Positions 17,369 to 26,252 of a stretch of DNA of 64,000 nt are shown here, one piece after another (position 1 is the stretch's first letter; each line of letters opens with the position of its first letter). The stretch comes from an uncultured Lachnospiraceae bacterium. GTDB taxonomy: Bacteria > Bacillota > Clostridia > Lachnospirales > Lachnospiraceae. The position numbers and the translations under genes are program-made. The notes below the pieces were generated by a model that was not told where the DNA came from, did not search any database, and was given only the letters and a program-made list of their open reading frames with translations. The stretch lies in assembly GCA_947164605.1 (NCBI GenBank), contig CAMUXE010000003.1, positions 62,001-126,000 on the forward strand, written 5' to 3'.

Positions 17369-18883
17369 TTAGAACTGTGCATACACAAACTCTGTGCTTG
17401 CACTGACAAAGCCAAAAGGTGCCACTATAAAGAAAAGGATTATATATATAGCCCACTTCAAAGGTAGTGGCTTTTTCATAATCCACTCTCTTATGTCTAT
17501 GCCCTTTTCTCTCAAAACTCCTATAACAAAAAGAACCAGAACTCCGACAAAAAGAATCTTTATCTCTCTGACTCCAAGTCCTACTTTCAACAAGCTTCCA
17601 TCAGTGACTACCTTGAGACTAAAGTTCTTAAAGGTCTGCCCCATAGCCTTAAATGCTCCACTGGCACTTGAACAGGCATCGAAAAACCAGCCTATGTTGA
17701 CCAAAATAAAGGTTCTAACTATCTGGAAGACTCTATAAGGAGCTGAATTACTCTTAATTCTCAAAAGCTTAACAGTCTTTTCAAATGTAGGCTTTAAAAT
17801 ATTGGCCATAGCTATGATTAGGCCATTGTAAAGGCCATATATTATATATTTCCAGGAAGCTCCATGCCACACGCCGACTATAAAGAAAATCAGTATATTG
17901 GACAGACATATTGGAATCAAGGTTCCATACACTCTGCCAAATCTCTTTTTAGCTCTGCGCGAAAGCTTCTGACAAGCCTTAGATAGGGAAAAAGGATAAA
18001 AGATATAGTCCTTCATCCACTGACCAAGAGTAATGTGCCATCTTCTCCAGAAATCGCCTAAATTCTTTGAAAAGTAAGGTTGCCTGAAGTTTTCGTCCAT
18101 AGTTATGCCAAAAACTTCAGATGCACCTATAACAAGATCCATTCCTCCCGCAAAGTCACAGTAAACATATATTGAGTACATAAGTATGCCTGCTATTATA
18201 TAGACACCGCTGTACTTGTCAGGTGTGTAAAAGATATTGTTGGCGAAGATAAAGGCTCTGTCAGCTAAAATCAGCTTTTTAGCCAGGCCATAAAAAATTC
18301 TAACCGCACCTCGCTCTATATTCCTGTAATCAAAGTCGCTTCCCTCAGAAAGAGCAAGCCCCAATCTCTCGTATCGACCTATTGGTCCTTGCAGCATCTG
18401 TGGCAGATAGCACACAAAGAGCAGGAGCTTAAAGATGTTTCTCTCTGGCTCTGTCTTTTTTCTATAGACGTCAATACAGTAGCTCATGGTCTGGAAAGTG
18501 TAAAATGATATGCCAAGCGGAAATTTTATAGTCAGCTTTGCAATATTCAAATTTCTGCCAAAGACCTCTGACAGGCTATTAAGGTTCCCTATCATGAAAT
18601 TACAATATTTCAACAAAAAAAGAAGTCCGAAATTAAGAACAAGCACCACCGAAAGAAGTCTCTTCCTGTGGACCTTGTCCTCCATCTCAGACATTTTTAA
18701 AGAAATTATATAAGAAGTGATACATGTAAATAAAACATATACAAGATTGCTGAATCCATAACTTGTATAGTAAAGCAGACTGATTAAAAGCAAGACAAGC
18801 CATCTGTGCTTTTTTGGAAACAAGTAATAAACAAGTGCCCCTAGGGCTATAGTAAAGAGAAATCCAGCTGATATGTATGACAT
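17369..18883 (-). CDS. MBOAT-family O-acyltransferase (copy 1)
   Basis: 504 residues, about ten membrane segments. The MBOAT core is clear: NFRQPYFSKNLGDFWRRWHITLGQWMKDYIFYP (His283) and VGVWHGASWKYIIYG with the invariant His340. The family moves acetyl or other acyl groups across the membrane (DltB, AlgI, PatA). The gene directly precedes an SGNH partner, forming a two-gene surface-glycan acylation module. No dltA or dltC lies nearby, so D-alanylation is unlikely; O-acetylation is the best guess. Confidence 0.9.
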   Translation of the reverse strand: MSYISAGFLFTIALGALVYYLFPKKHRWLVLLLISLLYYTSYGFSNLVYVLFTCITSYIISLKMSEMEDKVHRKRLLSVVLVLNFGLLFLLKYCNFMIGNLNSLSEVFGRNLNIAKLTIKFPLGISFYTFQTMSYCIDVYRKKTEPERNIFKLLLFVCYLPQMLQGPIGRYERLGLALSEGSDFDYRNIERGAVRIFYGLAKKLILADRAFIFANNIFYTPDKYSGVYIIAGILMYSIYVYCDFAGGMDLVIGASEVFGITMDENFRQPYFSKNLGDFWRRWHITLGQWMKDYIFYPFSLSKACQKLSRRAKKRFGRVYGTLIPICLSNILIFFIVGVWHGASWKYIIYGLYNGLIIAMANILKPTFEKTVKLLRIKSNSAPYRVFQIVRTFILVNIGWFFDACSSASGAFKAMGQTFKNFSLKVVTDGSLLKVGLGVREIKILFVGVLVLFVIGVLREKGIDIREWIMKKPLPLKWAIYIILFFIVAPFGFVSASTEFVYAQF

Positions 18884-18925
18884 ATATCTACCCCAATATT
18901 ATGCATTATTATGTAAGCTATTTAC

Positions 18926-19669
18926 TTACTTTGAGAGCATTCTCTCCTCAGACCAGCGTATAACCTTATACTTGTTGGCCTTGTTGTAACGCTTGCGCAA
19001 ATCCTTGAGCTGCTTTAAGTACTCAAGAGTAACCTTGCCTGAAAGCTTAGATTCTCCCTCTGTTCTCTGCTGGAACTTATATGGAATCTCACAAACCTTT
19101 GAGTATGTACCCATTGCAAGGACCTCTACCATAATCTTCCAACCAATTGGCTGCAAATCAGCATTCTCAATTACTTCTCTTCTAAACATAAAGAGACCAC
19201 TTGTTGGATCTGTAATATTTCTGAGACATGGGAGCATAACCTGACCAATTTTTCTAGCTGTCCAAGATACAAACTTTCTGTACCAGTTAAGGCCGCCATC
19301 ATCTCCACCTGGTATAAGTCTTGAAGGAATACAGAAATCTGCGCCAGCCTCCATAGCCTTGTACATATACTTTAAGACAATTGGTGGGTGCTGAAGGTCA
19401 GCATCCATACAAGCCATATAGTCGCCCTTAGCCATACGAAATCCCTTAAGAACCGCTGTTGCAAGTCCAGATTCTCCAACTCTGTGCTCAAGTCTTACTG
19501 CAGGATATTCTTTAGCAACTTCTCTGATAATATCTGGTGTATCATCCTTACTATCATCTACGAAAAGAATTTCATAATTGATTCCCTCAAGCGCATTATC
19601 TATCTGCTCTACAAGATTTCTAATATTTTTTCCCTCGTTATAAGTAGGTACGACGACTGATAACAACAT
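18926..19669 (-). CDS. GT2 glycosyltransferase, polyprenol-phosphate mannose synthase-like
   Basis: 247 residues, soluble, single GT-A domain: VVVPTYNEGKNI, FVDDSKDDT, MDADLQHPP (metal-binding Asp pair) and the DPM1-typical RVGESGLATAVLKGF. The C-terminal QQRTEGESKLSG also matches dolichol-phosphate mannose synthases; there are no C-terminal membrane segments. It probably transfers mannose (or glucose) from GDP-Man or a similar donor to undecaprenyl phosphate, providing donors for the GT-C enzymes nearby. GGAGAATGT precedes the ATG. Confidence 0.82.
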   Translation of the reverse strand: MLLSVVVPTYNEGKNIRNLVEQIDNALEGINYEILFVDDSKDDTPDIIREVAKEYPAVRLEHRVGESGLATAVLKGFRMAKGDYMACMDADLQHPPIVLKYMYKAMEAGADFCIPSRLIPGGDDGGLNWYRKFVSWTARKIGQVMLPCLRNITDPTSGLFMFRREVIENADLQPIGWKIMVEVLAMGTYSKVCEIPYKFQQRTEGESKLSGKVTLEYLKQLKDLRKRYNKANKYKVIRWSEERMLSK

Positions 19670-19729
19670 ACATTCTCCATTCTGAAGTTCCTAAACTTCT
19701 ATAAATTCTGTCTTTTAAATAAGTCTTAT

Positions 19730-21457
19730 TTACTTCCAATAGCCTAGTTCTTGCCCTTTACGGTATATTCCAACCGCCTTTGCATAGTAGCCATATGCAT
19801 TAAAATGGGTCCAGTCTGATCTAAGCCTTTTTGAGATATTTCCCAGTTTATAATTGTTGAGATCCGATCTTTTAGGAGTCTTTCCAACCAACTGCAAACC
19901 ATTCTTTATCATAAATGTTCTTGTGTTGAGGAAATGGTCTCCATACTCAGCATAGAGTGCAGCCTCCCAGGCAGTGTTTCCGATTCCTATAGGATTGTCC
20001 ATATCATCTCTGTAGCCCTGATTCAAATCTCCAAAAGAAGTGCCAGGATCATCTGTATCTCCTACAATAATATAATACTTACATCCGCTGTTCGCAATAA
20101 TATTATTATATTGATCAATTAAAACTTGATAATCCGACTCCCAACCACCGTTGCTTCCTATCTCAAGAATCAGGATATCATCGGCATGCTCCTCGCTAAC
20201 CTTGGTCTTAACTTCACTGCCAGCTGGGATTGTGATTGTCTTTTTCGTATCGTTCTGCATACGCCTAACTACTTCAGCCTCAATCAGAGACTTTCTCTCA
20301 TAGATTGAATTATATACTGCATTGCTCTTAGTCTCAAAATCCATATAGAGATAATTCTCAATATCAAGGGTTAAGGCCAAATCATTCATAGTATCATCAT
20401 CGCCATCTCTGTTGGCATTATACTGCATATTTGAATATGACTTTAACCTGTTCATCCTTGCAACTAGCTGAGAAGTAGGATACACCTCAAAGTCCTGTAT
20501 ATGTCTGTACTCTATAGAGTCTTCATTGGTATCATAATCGTCTGAATCATCGCTGTCATATGAGAGGGCATATTCCTCGTCTCCTGAATCATCAGCCTCA
20601 TATTCTGAATCAGCCAGATCAGCATCTTCCTCAGCCTCTTCAAGAGCCTTATCGTTGTCATCTATCTTCTCATCTGACTTGCCAGTCTGGCCTACTGAAG
20701 ACTCAGATATTCCAAGCGTAATGTTTGAAGTAACAGCTGGGGTTTCTCCCTCTTTGTCACCACTTTCGGTAATATCACCAGATACAGGAGTAAGTCTAAA
20801 ACCATCTGAAAATGATGTTATATTATAAATCACATCATTGATATAGACACTGTTAGGATAAGCGTTATCCTCTATACCATAGCCGCTGTAATCAGCCATC
20901 TCAGCCACACTTCCGTCGTCCTCTCGAACTATATAAAAAAGGCTGCTTCCATTTGGTCCCACAGTGACATCTCTATCAGTAACAAGCTTGACTCCACCTG
21001 CCCTCATTGCGATTTCATCACTTCTCTCACCTGACACACCAAAATTATAGGTCCTGATACCTGTAAGTCTTTGCAAAATCTCCGGATAAGAGCAGTAACT
21101 TATATCCCAAGTTTCACCGCCAACAGTTACCTTGCCTTTACCAGAGCCATAGCCCTCGGTCATACTGTCTCCATAGCAGGCAATAGTCCTGATTTTGCCA
21201 TCATATGGAATAGTCAGAGCATAGTTTCTATCAGCTGATCCTATGTCATAGGCAGCCTCTCCAACTGCTGAAATCTCATTGGCAAAGAAATCGTCAAGCT
21301 CTTGCTGGCTGACCTTCTCGTCCAGATACTTTTCAAGTTTGATAGTATTTATCTTATAAGCGGCCAAGCCTGCAAGCAGTGCACACGCAGCCAAACCTGC
21401 AAAAGCCCAGCCCCTCCTTAACTTATATCTCTTGTTCTTAATCTTAACTCTTTTCAT
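19730..21457 (-). CDS. membrane-anchored SGNH/GDSL hydrolase with acidic insert
   Basis: 575 residues. A basic N-terminus (KRVKIKNKRYKLRRG) and one membrane segment (about 16-35) anchor it outside. SGNH block I is YGDSMTEGYG (Ser98) and the closing catalytic pair is SDWTHFNAYGY near the end (Asp/His); FGVSGERSDE supplies block II. A long strongly acidic, low-complexity insert (about 240-315, rich in Asp/Glu/Ser) splits the fold. Likely an esterase acting on the locus's own polysaccharide, for example removing or moving acetyl groups; substrate unknown. Confidence 0.75.
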   Translation of the reverse strand: MKRVKIKNKRYKLRRGWAFAGLAACALLAGLAAYKINTIKLEKYLDEKVSQQELDDFFANEISAVGEAAYDIGSADRNYALTIPYDGKIRTIACYGDSMTEGYGSGKGKVTVGGETWDISYCSYPEILQRLTGIRTYNFGVSGERSDEIAMRAGGVKLVTDRDVTVGPNGSSLFYIVREDDGSVAEMADYSGYGIEDNAYPNSVYINDVIYNITSFSDGFRLTPVSGDITESGDKEGETPAVTSNITLGISESSVGQTGKSDEKIDDNDKALEEAEEDADLADSEYEADDSGDEEYALSYDSDDSDDYDTNEDSIEYRHIQDFEVYPTSQLVARMNRLKSYSNMQYNANRDGDDDTMNDLALTLDIENYLYMDFETKSNAVYNSIYERKSLIEAEVVRRMQNDTKKTITIPAGSEVKTKVSEEHADDILILEIGSNGGWESDYQVLIDQYNNIIANSGCKYYIIVGDTDDPGTSFGDLNQGYRDDMDNPIGIGNTAWEAALYAEYGDHFLNTRTFMIKNGLQLVGKTPKRSDLNNYKLGNISKRLRSDWTHFNAYGYYAKAVGIYRKGQELGYWK

Positions 21458-21626
21458 ATTGACTCTTTCACAATTTTTTATTTATCAAATCGCTTTAATA
21501 CTTATATCAAGATAATAAAAGCCACTCACATAAATCTTTGAAGTAAGTTATTAAACTAATTTATAATAAACCTTAATTGTGTTTTTTTCATGTAGTAGTT
21601 TATTAAAAGTCTATAATTTTTCGCAA

Positions 21627-22898
21627 TCACATCAGCCAACAATCCGAATTGTACCAGATATAAAGAGCAAACGCTTCTGCCACAAAAAAGCCTGCAAGAA
21701 TAAGGTACTTGAGCCAAAGCAACTTGCCCTTCATTCTGTCAAGCAGGTCATAAACCCCCACAAATACTACGTAAGAGCCTACTGTGAAACGGCATGTGCT
21801 CATAACATGAGAAGTAAGTGGAATCAAAAGGGCTATGATACCAAAGATTCCCATTGAGTAGTGTTTTCTCACAATCATATAGATATAAATGCCAAACATG
21901 GCTATACAAAACCAGCCCATATAGGTGTATCTATTTTCTATCTGACCTGTACAAGCCTTATAAAGGACTCCCAAAATTGGGAAGTAATGTTCCTCTCGCC
22001 AAGCAATCTGGACATGCATAAAGGCCCATGGATCTCCACAGAAGAAATAGAGATAGAGCATATAAGAAAAGGTTCCAAGAGGACAGAGCATAAGCCCAAG
22101 CACCCTCTTTGGCTGCTCTATAGTGTCAAGCACAAAGCCCAAGACCTTCTTAGCTAGAGTCTGAACCTGAGCCCTCTCTTCATAATCAAGATATAACTCT
22201 ACCAGCAGGGCAAATACTAAGGTACAGCCTACTATCCTGCTTGCAGAGGCAAGGGCACTGAAAAGACCTGCAAGTAAATATTTTCTTTTTTGGCAAGCCC
22301 TGAAGAAAAGAGCTATAAACATGATAAACATAGCCTCTGTGTACATAGCAGCACAGTAAAAGGTATATGGAGCCATGAACATAAGGAGACCTATAAGCAA
22401 ACTCCTATTGCCATCCCCAGATGGTCCCTCATGCTCTTTGCCTTGATCAGCAAGCGAGGCTAGGGACTCTTTCTTCCTGCCATCAACTTCAGCCTTAAGC
22501 TTAGAAGTTTTCAGGTCTCTAACATACTTGACAGCCGTGTAGGCTGCAATAAAGATACATACATTGGACACGATGATTCCTACCCAATCGGCCGAAATCA
22601 GGCCGCCACAGATAAGATAGAGACATCTGCAGGTCAGAACATACATAGGGAAGAAAGCCCACGATGCCTGTGGATTATAATCCGTAGGAAACATGTAGCC
22701 CTTCTCGGTCATTCTGGCATACCACTTGGCATCCCACTCATTCATCAAAAAGCTTATGGAATAATCCACACCTTTGGTCTTGTTATAGACAATCATCATG
22801 ATAAGCATAAAGAGTCTTGAAATCAAAAAAATCATAAGCAATTTTAAGAAGAGCCTAAATCCCTCTTTTTCTCTATATGCTTTAGTTATCATCGACAT
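21627..22898 (-). CDS. GT-C membrane glycosyltransferase, PIG-V mannosyltransferase-like
   Basis: 423 residues with about nine to ten membrane segments. The first outer loop carries NEWDAKWYARMTEKGY (Asp56), the conserved WDxxWYxxxxxxGY pattern of PIG-V-like mannosyltransferases, followed by WAFFPMYVLTCR. A charged cytoplasmic insert (about 130-165) is unusual. Enzymes of this fold use polyprenyl-phosphate sugars on the outer side of the membrane; the DPM-like GT2 downstream would supply them. GAGGAATTGAT precedes the ATG. The 169-base AT-rich gap behind it shows no clear signal. Confidence 0.72.
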   Translation of the reverse strand: MSMITKAYREKEGFRLFLKLLMIFLISRLFMLIMMIVYNKTKGVDYSISFLMNEWDAKWYARMTEKGYMFPTDYNPQASWAFFPMYVLTCRCLYLICGGLISADWVGIIVSNVCIFIAAYTAVKYVRDLKTSKLKAEVDGRKKESLASLADQGKEHEGPSGDGNRSLLIGLLMFMAPYTFYCAAMYTEAMFIMFIALFFRACQKRKYLLAGLFSALASASRIVGCTLVFALLVELYLDYEERAQVQTLAKKVLGFVLDTIEQPKRVLGLMLCPLGTFSYMLYLYFFCGDPWAFMHVQIAWREEHYFPILGVLYKACTGQIENRYTYMGWFCIAMFGIYIYMIVRKHYSMGIFGIIALLIPLTSHVMSTCRFTVGSYVVFVGVYDLLDRMKGKLLWLKYLILAGFFVAEAFALYIWYNSDCWLM

Positions 22899-22916
22899 AT
22901 CAATTCCTCAAATCAT

Positions 22917-25646
22917 TTATTTAAAAAGTCTGACAATCTGGTAGATAAGGGCTGGAATAGCCGCAATCAGCGGAATCAGATAAAGTAATACCAACACTGC
23001 ATTGTAAGCTTCAAGATAGACAAACTCTGCAACAAGCTTAAATATCCTTGGTGCCTTAATCTTGCCAAGATAAGTAATCATAGAGCATGCAATCACAAGC
23101 AGGGCAACTGCAAGTGAGATTAGCATTCCCCCTTTCTGGCCTTTTGGTGTAAAGGTCACATGAATTGTATTCTGTCCTGAGTGAACCCTAACTCCAGTGA
23201 AAAGACCGCATATAGGCTGACCTTCAACTTCTTTTCCATCTACAGTGAACTTAAGGTTCTTGCTGTAAACGATAGGTATCATGGCCATATTATTGCTGCC
23301 CTCAGCCTCCATGGTTATAGTCAGAGTGTTGTTGCTGTACGATGTCTGACAATTCTTCTTACTTTGACTAGCCACAAGCTTGTCCATCTTGTCCATATCA
23401 AGACCACCAAAAGTCACCTCTGAAACCTGCATAAACCATGGATCGTCGTACTCAATCCTTATGTCAGGAGTCTCATTCTCAAATATACCAAGATACACAA
23501 GATTGTTATTATAATCCGTAAAATAGGCTGTGTTATTGACATCGCCCAAGGTTGGGATTTTTACAATCTCATCATTTACATATATGTGCATAGAGCTAAT
23601 AAGCCAAGAAGCATTTGCGTCAGCATCTCTCACATTCTTATCAACTATGTTGATATAAAGTGCTTTTCTGCCTTCAATCTTGGTCTGATACTCTCTGATT
23701 GAGCCGGATTCCTTTTTAGAATTGACAACAGCTGTCACCAAATCCTCATCATCGTGAGATATAGCCTTATATAAAGTATTCTGATTGCTTATCCAATCCT
23801 TATTGAAATCAGCATAGGCAAGGTTTCCTTGCACATTGAGAGCAAAAGGCAGGGTATATTTTGCATCATAGAGCTTGTAATCTCCAGCCTCCTTGACCAG
23901 GCTATAGAGATTAGGATCAAGAGCATTAACATTTACCGCCTGACTAACTCCCAAGAGTGAATCAGAAAAGACTGTTCCACCTGAATCAAGGAGCCAGAGG
24001 AAGTACTTAGAGTAACCAAGCTTCTTGGCATAGTACTGAGTATTCCCCTCAAGAGCCGCTGTGAAGCTTGAAAGGGCACCACGTCTTAAGATAAGTGGAT
24101 AGTTTGCATTAAGGCTAATATCTGGATTTATAATCCTCTCTGTCGCTGACTCTTCAATTTCTAAGTCATTTTTTACAGCATTGGCCGTCTCCACATAGTC
24201 ACCGATCTGATAATCCTCAACCTCATAGAACTTAGGCTGTCCTATCATGGCAAATGTTAAGAGAAAGAGCTCTACTGTGATATAACATACTCTTACAGCC
24301 GGCTTTGCCTTGCAGCTGATTGAATTGTAGTGTAAAAAGAGCATAACAATAGCAACTGCCATGTAGAAAAGTATTGCTGCTATCTCATTGAACCAGCCAG
24401 CCTGGGCATTGCTTGGCATAAGACTATAGAAGACTGTAAATGCCACTATAAGAGCCAAAGCCCTAAGACAGTGCTTTTTGACTTCAAGGAAATCCTTAAA
24501 GCCCTTGATTGAGCCTGCCTCTATAACTTCAGGTGCATATTCAGCAGCCACTGAAATCAGAGTAAAGGCGATTAAAAAGCCGTTTCTTAAGGTATAGCCG
24601 TTGTATGAGCCAAAGTGCAGCATAAGATTAGTGCCTTCAACCACAACTGGTATAAAGACAATAAGGCATCTCGCCATTGCAGATCTGCTTCTTTGCTTAT
24701 CTTCCCTGGTCTTCTTGATACCAGCATATATTATAGCTATGGCGAGAGTCATTCCATAGATCATAATCCATCTCTGGAACCCTGCCATAGGGCCATCAGT
24801 GATTATAGCGCTCTTAATCCAGCCAATATAGCGGGCTAAAAGGCCATCCGAACTGCCACCTCTCTGAGATGTAGAGAGCTGCATAAATACTGGAACTAAG
24901 ACAAAGCTTGACAGGCCTATGCCAGCAATAGTACCTATTCCAAGATTCCATGCATGTTCTTTTCTTTCTTCTTTCTCAGATAAGACAAGTATATAGATTC
25001 CACTCATAAGGAAGATATAGATTAAGGCCATGGCACTAAGGTAGTAATTGATCACAAACATGAGTCCCAGGACAAGTATATAAGGCAACTTTCTCTTGCT
25101 CTTTAACATATACTCATAGGCAATCATCAAGAAAGGAAAAATTGCCACAATATCCATCCAAGGTGTAAAACATGAGCCATAGGCAAGTACATAGCCTCCA
25201 AAGGCATACATAAGTGAGAATATGACATTTAAATAATAGCTTGTCTCTTTATTCTTAAACTTGACATAGGCATACATTCCTATCGCCATAGTCATCATCT
25301 TGATAATTGTAAGCAAAGAGATTGATTCCAATATCAGACTTCTAGGAACCAGATATAGGAAGAGGTTAAAAGGACTCAACATTGAAAATGCTGAGATTGA
25401 CATAGACACATTGGTACCCAGTCCTGTATACCAGTCGAAGCTCAGACTTGCCTGGCCGTGCAGGAAGTCCCAAAGATGGGTGTAGAGAGGTGCCACCTGC
25501 TGCATATTGTCAAAATAATCAATTCTTGAACTTCCAAAAGGCCATATGCCTCTAAGTATGAGGACAAGAAGCATACCCACCATTGTTATCAGGCTAGGAA
25601 ACGCATATTCTCTTATCTTAGCCCAAACATTACTTTTTGTTTTCAT
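22917..25646 (-). CDS. YfhO-family membrane protein (GT-C-like)
   Basis: About 909 residues. Start at 25646 rather than 25661: AAAGGA lies 6 bases upstream, and the earlier GTG overlaps the preceding stop. About twelve N-terminal membrane segments with the acidic outer loop SSRIDYFDNMQQ (Asp43, Asp46) and WYTGLGTNVS, then an extracellular beta-rich part (about 480-840) and C-terminal membrane segments. YfhO is known from Bacillus for adding sugars to lipoteichoic acid; here it probably glycosylates the exported polymer or a lipid-linked chain. Confidence 0.85.
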   Translation of the reverse strand: MKTKSNVWAKIREYAFPSLITMVGMLLVLILRGIWPFGSSRIDYFDNMQQVAPLYTHLWDFLHGQASLSFDWYTGLGTNVSMSISAFSMLSPFNLFLYLVPRSLILESISLLTIIKMMTMAIGMYAYVKFKNKETSYYLNVIFSLMYAFGGYVLAYGSCFTPWMDIVAIFPFLMIAYEYMLKSKRKLPYILVLGLMFVINYYLSAMALIYIFLMSGIYILVLSEKEERKEHAWNLGIGTIAGIGLSSFVLVPVFMQLSTSQRGGSSDGLLARYIGWIKSAIITDGPMAGFQRWIMIYGMTLAIAIIYAGIKKTREDKQRSRSAMARCLIVFIPVVVEGTNLMLHFGSYNGYTLRNGFLIAFTLISVAAEYAPEVIEAGSIKGFKDFLEVKKHCLRALALIVAFTVFYSLMPSNAQAGWFNEIAAILFYMAVAIVMLFLHYNSISCKAKPAVRVCYITVELFLLTFAMIGQPKFYEVEDYQIGDYVETANAVKNDLEIEESATERIINPDISLNANYPLILRRGALSSFTAALEGNTQYYAKKLGYSKYFLWLLDSGGTVFSDSLLGVSQAVNVNALDPNLYSLVKEAGDYKLYDAKYTLPFALNVQGNLAYADFNKDWISNQNTLYKAISHDDEDLVTAVVNSKKESGSIREYQTKIEGRKALYINIVDKNVRDADANASWLISSMHIYVNDEIVKIPTLGDVNNTAYFTDYNNNLVYLGIFENETPDIRIEYDDPWFMQVSEVTFGGLDMDKMDKLVASQSKKNCQTSYSNNTLTITMEAEGSNNMAMIPIVYSKNLKFTVDGKEVEGQPICGLFTGVRVHSGQNTIHVTFTPKGQKGGMLISLAVALLVIACSMITYLGKIKAPRIFKLVAEFVYLEAYNAVLVLLYLIPLIAAIPALIYQIVRLFK

Positions 25647-25657
25647 AAAAGATCCTT

Positions 25658-26230
25658 TCACTTGTCAAGTATTGCACTCCAGATTCTAAACTCTACATCA
25701 CTGTCTGACTTAAAGGTGAACTTGATAAGTTCTCCCTTTTCAAGACTTCCAACTTCATAGGTGTAGATTCCTTTATCACTGAATTCGCCTAAATACTGAT
25801 CTCCTCTATAAAGCTCCACCTTGCCCTTTCCGCTGTAGTCGACAATCTCAATGGTATAGCTAGAACTTTGGCTGTCCTCATCTAAAAGGTAATAGATACT
25901 ACTCTCTCTGGCATTGTTAGAACTGCCATAATACTGCCATCTATTCCATCCCTGACCCTTTCTGGCACATACCTTATAGGGGACAAGATGTCCGTCAGTA
26001 TCCAAATAACCTGTACATATTTCCTTTGTGCCAAGCGAGTAGGTCAGCTTGCCGAATCCCGGCCAATCACTCAATTCATGGCTTATGTAATACATCTTAT
26101 ACTCTATCCCAACATTGGGCTTTAATCCTAGATATAAGACTAGGATATAAAAAACAACTAACACCAGCGAAACAGCATAAAGCCATGCTTTATGCCCTCT
26201 CCCCGGTGTTTTCTTTAATTCGTTGCTCAT
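25658..26230 (-). CDS. single-pass protein of unknown function
   Basis: 190 residues: a basic N-terminus, one membrane segment (about 16-36) and an extracellular beta-rich domain with many Tyr, Gly and Ser (YKMYYISHEL, QGWNRWQYYG, KVELYRGDQYLGEF). No recognised family; the strand-rich outside domain could bind carbohydrate, but no motif proves this. Only 11 bases separate it from the YfhO gene, so the two are likely translated together and may work as partners. Confidence 0.6.
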   Translation of the reverse strand: MSNELKKTPGRGHKAWLYAVSLVLVVFYILVLYLGLKPNVGIEYKMYYISHELSDWPGFGKLTYSLGTKEICTGYLDTDGHLVPYKVCARKGQGWNRWQYYGSSNNARESSIYYLLDEDSQSSSYTIEIVDYSGKGKVELYRGDQYLGEFSDKGIYTYEVGSLEKGELIKFTFKSDSDVEFRIWSAILDK

Positions 26231-26252
26231 AGTTGAACCTTATCTTTCGTCC

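Noticed and set aside
17369..18883. DltB for D-alanylation of teichoic acid
   Set aside because: MBOAT core fits, but no dltA or dltC gene is near, and the partner SGNH protein occurs twice with MBOAT; O-acylation is the more cautious call.
21458..21626. Promoter in the AT-rich gap before the SGNH hydrolase gene
   Set aside because: Many TATAAT-like strings occur by composition, but none has a convincing -35 at 16-18 bases.
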